Below are positions 11,551-15,207 of a stretch of 15,207 nt of DNA, one piece after another. The stretch's first letter is position 1. Each line of letters opens with the position of its first letter. The translations under genes were made by a program, and so were the position numbers. Source of the stretch: a bacterium (GTDB lineage Bacteria; JAJRZV01); the NCBI GenBank assembly GCA_024275095.1, contig JAJRZV010000088.1:1-15207 (forward strand), written 5' to 3'. A model generated the notes under the pieces. That model was not told the DNA's origin. It saw only the letters and a list, made by a program, of their open reading frames with translations, and did no database searches.

Positions 11551-11574
11551 TGCACCACACCACCTTGTGGTGCA
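11551..11574 (-). other. Hairpin in the rplL-rpoB spacer (possible processing or attenuation element)
   Basis: In the transcript the sequence TGCACCAC is followed by an 8-nt loop and GTGGTGCA, a perfect 8-bp stem. The loop itself carries a second GTGGT copy, so CACCAC can instead pair with the nearer GTGGTG, leaving a 3-nt loop. No U-run follows, so it is not a canonical intrinsic terminator. In E. coli the rplL-rpoB gap holds a partial attenuator and an RNase III site; a similar role here is inference from position only. The rest of the 124-nt gap (11507-11630) shows the rpoB Shine-Dalgarno and no convincing promoter. Confidence 0.55.
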
Positions 11575-11630
11575 ATAACCACTTATAATGAATTGAAGCA
11601 ACCGAAACACAGATTTTTCAGGCCTTCACT

Positions 11631-12053
11631 TTACTTAATTTCAACTTCTGCACCAGCCTTTTCCAGTTGTTCCTTGATTTTCTTTGCTTCGTCAACGCTG
11701 ATTCCCTCTTTCACCGGAGCTGGAGCAGACTCAACCAGCTCTTTGGCTTCCTTGAGACCGAGACCAGTAATTGCTCTTACTTCTTTGATAACCTGAACTT
11801 TTTGACTGCCAAATGATTTGAGAATAACAGAAACTTCTTTTTCTTCCTCTGCAGCGGCTTCCTCACCAGCAGCCTGGCCTGCAGGAGCAGCTGCAACAGC
11901 CACAGGCGCTGCTGCGGATACGCCAAACTTGTCCTCCAGTGCTTTTACAAGCTGAGACAGTTCAAGAACTGTGAGCTGACTGATCTGCTCTACAAGATTC
12001 TGCACCTTTTCACTGACTTCCAATGTTTCTTTGGCTGCTTCTTTTTCTGCCAT
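11631..12053 (-). CDS. rplL: 50S ribosomal protein L7/L12
   Basis: L7/L12 forms the flexible multicopy stalk of the large subunit, which recruits and stimulates the translational GTPases (EF-Tu and EF-G, also encoded in this window). The product is 140 residues. The N-terminal L10-binding and dimerisation domain includes [19 protein letters not shown], followed by an Ala/Glu-rich hinge (about 45-72) and the conserved globular C-terminal domain ([41 protein letters not shown]). Two consecutive ATGs are available (12054-12056 and 12051-12053). GGAGG lies 3 nt before the first and 6 nt before the second, so the second is preferred; the difference is one Met. The N-terminus is roughly a dozen residues longer than E. 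coli L7/L12. Located about 30 nt after rplJ. Confidence 0.97.
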   Translation of the reverse strand: MAEKEAAKETLEVSEKVQNLVEQISQLTVLELSQLVKALEDKFGVSAAAPVAVAAAPAGQAAGEEAAAEEEKEVSVILKSFGSQKVQVIKEVRAITGLGLKEAKELVESAPAPVKEGISVDEAKKIKEQLEKAGAEVEIK

Positions 12054-12084
12054 CATTGACCTCCGTTTAATGATTTAAATTGTT

Positions 12085-12612
12085 TTATTTTTCTTTCTCG
12101 CTTGCCCTGTAAATAACGCGCGGGAGAGAGGAAAGAAGGTTATTTAACAATCCTACAAAAGAGCTGATAGGAGCAGCCACCGCTCCCACAGCCATACCGA
12201 CCATTTCCGTATATGAAGGCAACCTGGAAAAGTAAATAATATCAGCCTCGCTCAGCAACTCCTTTTCGAAAACCCCACCTTTTAAAGCAAGTTTCTTTGT
12301 TGCCTTTTGAAATTTAATAAGCACCTTGGAAACCTCAATAGGATCTCCATCAATAAATACCACAGCAGTTGGACCCACAACCTTATCCACTAACTTCGAA
12401 TAATCCGTCCCTTCACACGCCCTTCTAAAAAGTGTATTTTTTACAACTTTGACTTCTGTTTTTGCTTCTTTAAGAGATCGACGAAGCTCCGAAATTTCGG
12501 ATACTGTAAGTCCGCTAAAATCTGCAAGAAATATTGCCTTTGTTTTAACCAAACGTTCTTTAAGCCTGTCAATAATTTCCTGTTTTTTCTGTAGAGTTTC
12601 TTCAGTAGGCAT
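12085..12612 (-). CDS. rplJ: 50S ribosomal protein L10
   Basis: L10 anchors the L7/L12 dimers to 23S rRNA at the stalk base. The 175-residue product has the usual N-terminal RNA-binding domain (KAIFLADFSGLTVSEISELR about 25-44, EVKVVKNTLFRRAC about 53-66) and a C-terminal helix that binds L7/L12 (after the VGAVAAPISSFVGLLNNLL segment). The ATG is preceded by a G-rich GGGGGA element. It follows rplA after only 14 nt. The L10-L12 autoregulatory leader known from E. coli and Bacillus lies between rplA and rplJ and is far longer than this gap. It is therefore absent, moved into the rplA coding sequence, or replaced. Immediately followed by rplL, its stoichiometric partner. Confidence 0.97.
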   Translation of the reverse strand: MPTEETLQKKQEIIDRLKERLVKTKAIFLADFSGLTVSEISELRRSLKEAKTEVKVVKNTLFRRACEGTDYSKLVDKVVGPTAVVFIDGDPIEVSKVLIKFQKATKKLALKGGVFEKELLSEADIIYFSRLPSYTEMVGMAVGAVAAPISSFVGLLNNLLSSLPRVIYRASEKEK

Positions 12613-12626
12613 GATGTCCCCCGATT

Positions 12627-13325
12627 TCAGCGAAGGTAATTTCTCAACGAGTTATAATCGACCTTAACCCCAGGTGACATGGTTGTGGTAAGCGTGACAC
12701 CTCTAATATACGCTCCCTTACTTGTAGGTGGCTTGAGCGAAAGAATCTTTTCTATTGCTGCAATAATATTGTCCCGTAGTTTGCTTTCGTCAAACGAAAC
12801 TTTACCCACGGGCAGGTGAATGTTTCCTGTTTTATCCACACGGAATTCAATCAGACCTTTCTTTGCATCTTCTACAGCCTTTTTAATATCAAAAGTTACA
12901 GTGCCTGACTTCGGATTCGGCATAAGGCCACGAGGGCCCAAAATTCTACCCAGCCTGCCCACCTGAGACATCATATCCGGTGTGGCAATGGCTATATCGA
13001 AATCCAGCCACCCCTCTTGAATCTTTTTTATCAGTTCATCCCCCCCGACATGGTCAGCACCTGCCTCTTCCGCTTCCTTGATTTTATCGCCTTTGGCAAA
13101 TACAAGAACCTTTTTCTTCTTTCCTGTTCCATGAGGTAGGACAACTGAACCCCGGACAATTTGATCTGACTTTTTGGGATCGACTCCAAGACGCAGATGA
13201 AGTTCGACGGTTTCATCAAAATTTCCGTATTTTATCTCTTTAAGCAGTTTCAGGGCTTCGTCCAGATTATAACGTTTCGTCCTGTCAACTTTTGCTATAG
13301 CCTCGCGATATTTCTTACCTCTCAT
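12627..13325 (-). CDS. rplA: 50S ribosomal protein L1
   Basis: L1 forms the mobile stalk on the E-site side of the 50S subunit and helps release deacylated tRNA; in many bacteria it also represses the rplK-rplA transcript. The product is 232 residues, beginning [20 protein letters not shown] as in the family, with the hallmark segment [20 protein letters not shown] in the middle and the C-terminal [20 protein letters not shown] motif. The open frame reaches 7 codons further up to a TTG inside the rplK stop region, but that extension is not L1-like. The ATG at 13323-13325 is 10 nt after the rplK stop and has a close GAGGGG element, so it was chosen. It is 14 nt upstream of rplJ. Confidence 0.97.
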   Translation of the reverse strand: MRGKKYREAIAKVDRTKRYNLDEALKLLKEIKYGNFDETVELHLRLGVDPKKSDQIVRGSVVLPHGTGKKKKVLVFAKGDKIKEAEEAGADHVGGDELIKKIQEGWLDFDIAIATPDMMSQVGRLGRILGPRGLMPNPKSGTVTFDIKKAVEDAKKGLIEFRVDKTGNIHLPVGKVSFDESKLRDNIIAAIEKILSLKPPTSKGAYIRGVTLTTTMSPGVKVDYNSLRNYLR

Positions 13326-13335
13326 GATCCCCTCA

Positions 13336-13764
13336 TTAATCAACAATTTCTATTCCCATGCTTCTGGCAGTACCTTCGACAATCTTCATTGCTTTATTAA
13401 TGTCAGTGGTGTTTAAATCGGGCATTTTTATCCTGGCTATCTCTTCAAGATCAGATTTTTTCAGTTTTGCAACCACCTGTCGTCCCGGTTCTGACGCACC
13501 CTTTTCAATCCCTGCCTTCTTTTTTAAAAGCACCGACGTCAGCGGGGTTTTAATCTTAAAAGTAAATGATTTATCTGAGTATATATCAACTATCACAGAA
13601 AAAACAAGGTCTTTGGGCTCCTTTTTTGTCTTTTCATTAAATGCCTTACAGAACTCCATAATATTAATACCATGAGGCCCGAGAGCTGAGCCCACTGGCG
13701 GGGCAGGTGTGGCACTACCTGGTGGAATTTGAAGCCTCACCGTAGCCACAAGTTTCTTCGCCAT
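13336..13764 (-). CDS. rplK: 50S ribosomal protein L11
   Basis: L11 binds the GTPase-associated centre of 23S rRNA and is needed for RelA activation in organisms that have it; it is part of the thiostrepton site. The 142-residue product is the family length. It starts [20 protein letters not shown], has the conserved proline-rich N-terminal loop ([20 protein letters not shown] about 21-40) and the C-terminal rRNA-binding domain ending with [17 protein letters not shown] strong GAGGAGG lies about 8 nt before the ATG and overlaps the nusG stop codon; the gap to nusG is 13 nt. No dedicated leader for L1-mediated control is visible in this gap. Confidence 0.97.
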   Translation of the reverse strand: MAKKLVATVRLQIPPGSATPAPPVGSALGPHGINIMEFCKAFNEKTKKEPKDLVFSVIVDIYSDKSFTFKIKTPLTSVLLKKKAGIEKGASEPGRQVVAKLKKSDLEEIARIKMPDLNTTDINKAMKIVEGTARSMGIEIVD

Positions 13765-13777
13765 ATTTATGTCCTCC

Positions 13778-14413
13778 TCAGGAGATTTTCTCTACTTGGG
13801 AAAAATCGAGTTCCACAGGTGTACGGCGTCCAAATATACTTACTTCAACGGTGAGTCTCCCTCTTTCAGGATTAACACTCACCACTTTTCCGGTAAAATT
13901 CATAAATGGGCCCTCTATTACTCTCACTTCATCATCCACATCAATGGCCACACGGGGTTTGAGCTCACCATCCTCAATTTGCTGACGAAGTTTCTTTACA
14001 TCCTCTTCTGGTAAAGGAGTGGGACTTTGCTGGTTTCCCACAAAACCTGTGACACGTGGTGTCTTTCTTACCAGATGCCATGTGTCTTTGTTCATCTCCA
14101 TCTGAACGAGAATATACCCCGGGAAAAACTTCTGCTTTTTCTTTTTTTCCTGACCTTCTTTCTTGGGTTTTGTAGAAGGCTCCACTGTTTCTGAAGGAAT
14201 AAATATTTCACCAAAATACTTCTGTAACTTGTGTTTTTTGATACGCTGTTCAAGTGCAAGCTTTACATTTTCTTCATATCCCGAGTAAGTATGTACCACG
14301 TACCATTTCATACGTGAGATGTCTATCTTTTCTTTCTGGTCCTCATCACCTTTTGAAACACTGTTGTCAACCGATTGTTCATCTTCTGATGTTTTTTCTT
14401 TTTCCTCTACCAC
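13778..14413 (-). CDS. nusG: Transcription termination/antitermination factor NusG, with N-terminal extension
   Basis: NusG binds the RNA polymerase clamp, suppresses pausing, and through its KOW domain contacts Rho or ribosomal S10. The 211-residue product contains the NGN domain ([20 protein letters not shown] from residue 35, [18 protein letters not shown]) and the C-terminal KOW domain ([20 protein letters not shown]). The first 34 residues, rich in Glu, Asp, Lys and Ser, precede the usual NusG start. The GTG at 14411-14413 has a strong GGGAGG element 5 nt upstream and is chosen. The Met at residue 35 lacks any Shine-Dalgarno. The loop before KFFPGY is unusually Lys-rich ([13 protein letters not shown]). 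Follows secE by 18 nt, the widespread secE-nusG pair. Confidence 0.95.
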   Translation of the reverse strand: MVEEKEKTSEDEQSVDNSVSKGDEDQKEKIDISRMKWYVVHTYSGYEENVKLALEQRIKKHKLQKYFGEIFIPSETVEPSTKPKKEGQEKKKKQKFFPGYILVQMEMNKDTWHLVRKTPRVTGFVGNQQSPTPLPEEDVKKLRQQIEDGELKPRVAIDVDDEVRVIEGPFMNFTGKVVSVNPERGRLTVEVSIFGRRTPVELDFSQVEKIS

Positions 14414-14431
14414 TTCTCCCTCCCAGGGAAC

Positions 14432-14626
14432 TCAGCCAAGGAGATGGCCAATTATAAGAGTATATAAGTAATCAAACAATCCCAGTAAAAAGGCAATTAT
14501 AAAAGTAAACACAATAACTACGCCAGTCGTAGCCATAACCTCTCGTCGCGTGGGCCAGGTCACCCTCTTTAATTCTGCCCTCGCGTCTTTCAAAAATTGC
14601 ACGACTTTTTTCAGAATTTCTTTCAT
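14432..14626 (-). CDS. secE: Preprotein translocase subunit SecE
   Basis: SecE is the essential small subunit that clamps SecY in the inner-membrane SecYEG channel. The 64-residue product is the short single-span form usual outside enterobacteria. It has an N-terminal amphipathic helix (KEILKKVVQFLKDARAELKR), the family signature RVTWPTRREVMATT (about 21-34), and one hydrophobic segment from about 35 to 60 (VVIVFTFIIAFLLGLFDYLY). The ATG at 14624-14626 is followed in frame upstream by CTG and then a stop (TAG), so no longer start exists. The Shine-Dalgarno is weak (GCGGGTAG region). It lies 161 nt downstream of tRNA-Trp and 18 nt before nusG; leader structure in that spacer may influence its translation. 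Confidence 0.95.
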   Translation of the reverse strand: MKEILKKVVQFLKDARAELKRVTWPTRREVMATTGVVIVFTFIIAFLLGLFDYLYTLIIGHLLG

Positions 14627-14696
14627 CAGCTACCCGCTTTTTATTTTGCTGCACCGTGCCATGTATATCACGTTCGCTCCGCTCACTTACCACCCT

Positions 14697-14724
14697 CCGG
14701 TGGTTGGGGGTTCAAATCCCCCCT
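14697..14724 (-). repeat. Inverted copy of the tRNA-Trp 3' half (antisense segment)
   Basis: The plus strand here begins CCGGTGGTTGGGGGTTCAAA and is identical for 24 contiguous nt, 27 of 28 overall, to the minus-strand tRNA-Trp segment at 14794-14821 (3' anticodon stem, variable loop, T-arm and part of the acceptor strand). The two copies are therefore an inverted repeat with 69 nt between them. In a minus-strand transcript covering both, they could form a 28-bp helix with one G-U pair that excludes the tRNA fold. Within the segment and its flank are two competing local hairpins: 14689-14704 (ACCACC, loop GGAG, GGTGGT in the transcript) and 14706-14722 (five G-C pairs around a T-loop-like sequence). 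Function is unknown. It could be a degenerate tRNA end, since a plus-strand class II tRNA 3' end would look similar. Confidence 0.85.
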
Positions 14725-14787
14725 TCCCAACAATCCTCCTCCCAGCATTATACGCTTCACATATAACATCAGCTTCTCTTCCCTTAT

Positions 14788-14861
14788 CAGGCCAGGAGGG
14801 ATTTGAACCCCCAACCACCGGTTTTGGAGACCGGCGCTCTGCCTGGTTGAGCTACTGGCCT
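14788..14861 (-). tRNA. tRNA-Trp (anticodon CCA)
   Basis: A 74-nt cloverleaf on the minus strand: acceptor AGGCCAG pairs with CTGGCCT (7/7), D-arm GCTC/GAGC, anticodon stem CCGGT/ACCGG around loop CTCCAAA (anticodon CCA at 14825-14827), 5-nt variable loop, and T-arm GGGGG/CCCTC (one G-U) around TTCAAAT. The discriminator base is G, as expected for bacterial tRNA-Trp, and the CCA end is not encoded. It sits 52 nt after rpmG and 161 nt before secE, a placement seen in many bacteria, so it is probably cut out of a tuf-rpmG-secE-nusG transcript by RNase P and a 3' endonuclease. Its 3' half is duplicated in inverted orientation downstream. Confidence 0.97.
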
Positions 14862-14913
14862 TTTTCTTCCACACCGTTTTATATTCTTCTCTCTATATTT
14901 CCTGTGTTTCGTA

Positions 14914-15063
14914 TTATTTTGTTTCTTTATGTACTGTGTGTCGTTTGCAAAAAGGACAATACTTTTTCAGCTCGAGCCTTCCCGTTGTAGTCTTTTTATT
15001 CTTCGTGGTGGAGTAGTTCCGCCTTCGACATTCAGTACATTCAAGAGTTACCTTCACACGCAT
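14914..15063 (-). CDS. rpmG: 50S ribosomal protein L33 (zinc-binding form)
   Basis: L33 is a small large-subunit protein near the E site. The 49-residue product starts [20 protein letters not shown] and ends [10 protein letters not shown]. It keeps both cysteine pairs (C9/C12 and C36/C39, as CTEC and CPFC), so it is the zinc-ribbon form rather than the zinc-independent paralogue that some bacteria induce under zinc limitation. Its ATG (15061-15063) lies 3 nt after the tuf stop codon, with GGAG 6 nt upstream inside the last tuf codons, implying translational coupling to tuf. Downstream 52 nt of A-rich sequence lead to tRNA-Trp. The gene order tuf-rpmG-tRNA-Trp-secE-nusG is common in bacteria. 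Confidence 0.97.
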   Translation of the reverse strand: MRVKVTLECTECRRRNYSTTKNKKTTTGRLELKKYCPFCKRHTVHKETK

Positions 15064-15066
15064 GGC

Positions 15067-15207
15067 TTACTCCAGCACCTCCGTTACTACTCCAGCTCCA
15101 ACCGTACGCCCCCCCTCACGTATCGCAAACCGCATTCCCCTCTCCATCGCCACAGGATACATCAACTCAACCTCCATGTTCACATTATCACCAGGCATCA
15201 CCATCTC
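15067..15207 (-). CDS. tuf: Elongation factor Tu, C-terminal part (runs off right edge)
   Basis: Only the last 46 codons and the TAA (15067-15069) are in the window. They encode [20 protein letters not shown] and then the very conserved end [21 protein letters not shown], the domain III beta-barrel of EF-Tu. This is the tufB-type copy upstream of rpmG-secE-nusG, while the copy at the left edge is the tufA-type copy after fusA. Both point the same way. The gene is cut by the window edge, so its start, promoter and similarity to the other copy are not visible. Confidence 0.97.
   Translation of the reverse strand, partial: EMVMPGDNVNMEVELMYPVAMERGMRFAIREGGRTVGAGVVTEVLE

Noticed and set aside
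11551-11574. Intrinsic terminator after rplL
   Set aside because: The stem is strong but there is no following U-run, and rpoB must be transcribed from upstream unless it has its own promoter.
11575-11615. TATAAG as a -10 box for an rpoB promoter
   Set aside because: The sequence 17 nt upstream (GTGTTT) is a poor -35, so there is not enough to call a promoter.
12627-13346. Longer L1 start (TTG, 7 extra codons)
   Set aside because: The extension overlaps the end of rplK and does not match L1; the ATG at 13325 gives the family N-terminus.
14683-14874. 63-codon minus-strand frame running through tRNA-Trp
   Set aside because: It reads through the whole tRNA gene; its peptide is typical of spurious translation of tRNA sequence.
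14862-14913. TATAAA motif between rpmG and tRNA-Trp as a tRNA promoter
   Set aside because: No acceptable -35 at 16-18 nt (CACAGG at 17 nt); the region is simply A-rich.
14550-14990. Plus-strand frame of 146 codons antisense to secE, tRNA-Trp and rpmG
   Set aside because: It covers three well-supported minus-strand genes and includes the familiar antisense-tRNA peptide GFEPPTTGFGD.

Overview
The window is one uninterrupted, leftward-reading (all minus strand) block of translation and transcription genes. Read in the direction of transcription, from the right edge, the order is: tuf (3' end), rpmG, tRNA-Trp(CCA), secE, nusG, rplK, rplA, rplJ, rplL, rpoB, rpoC, rpsL, rpsG, fusA, tuf (5' end). 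This is the classical fusion of the rif/rpoBC cluster with the str cluster. Protein character (proteobacterial-type insertions in RpoB and RpoC, RpsL and EF-G sequences, tRNA-Trp placed before secE, two tuf genes bracketing the block) points to a Gram-negative bacterium, most like Desulfobacterota / former Deltaproteobacteria. That taxonomic call is inference from remembered family features, not from a search.

Right part (about 14.4-15.2 kb): the end of one EF-Tu gene is followed 3 nt later by rpmG (zinc-binding L33), then tRNA-Trp, then a 161-nt spacer, then secE (SecYEG subunit) and nusG. Middle right (11.6-13.8 kb): the L11-L1-L10-L7/L12 genes, very tightly spaced. Middle (3.2-11.5 kb): rpoB and rpoC, separated by only 2 nt when the rpoC start is set by its ribosome binding site. 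Left (0-3.2 kb): rpsL-rpsG-fusA-tuf, preceded by a near-consensus sigma-70 promoter tucked between rpoC and rpsL.

Nearly all intergenic gaps are 2-60 nt, so the genes probably form one long polycistronic unit with internal promoters and processing sites. Three non-coding spots stand out: the 161-nt tRNA-Trp/secE spacer, the 124-nt rplL/rpoB spacer with a hairpin that can pair in alternative ways, and the 79-nt rpoC/rpsL spacer with the promoter. There is no stretch over 300 nt without a gene.

The protein genes are ordinary, and I saw no new enzyme system, mobile element or CRISPR array. The one feature that I cannot explain by standard annotation is in the tRNA-Trp/secE spacer. It holds a 28-nt segment (27/28 identical, 24 contiguous) that is an inverted copy of the 3' half of the adjacent tRNA-Trp. 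In the shared transcript the two would be antisense to each other and could form a helix mutually exclusive with the folded tRNA, just upstream of secE-nusG. It may be a regulatory switch, a tRNA remnant or a neutral inverted duplication; the sequence alone does not decide.
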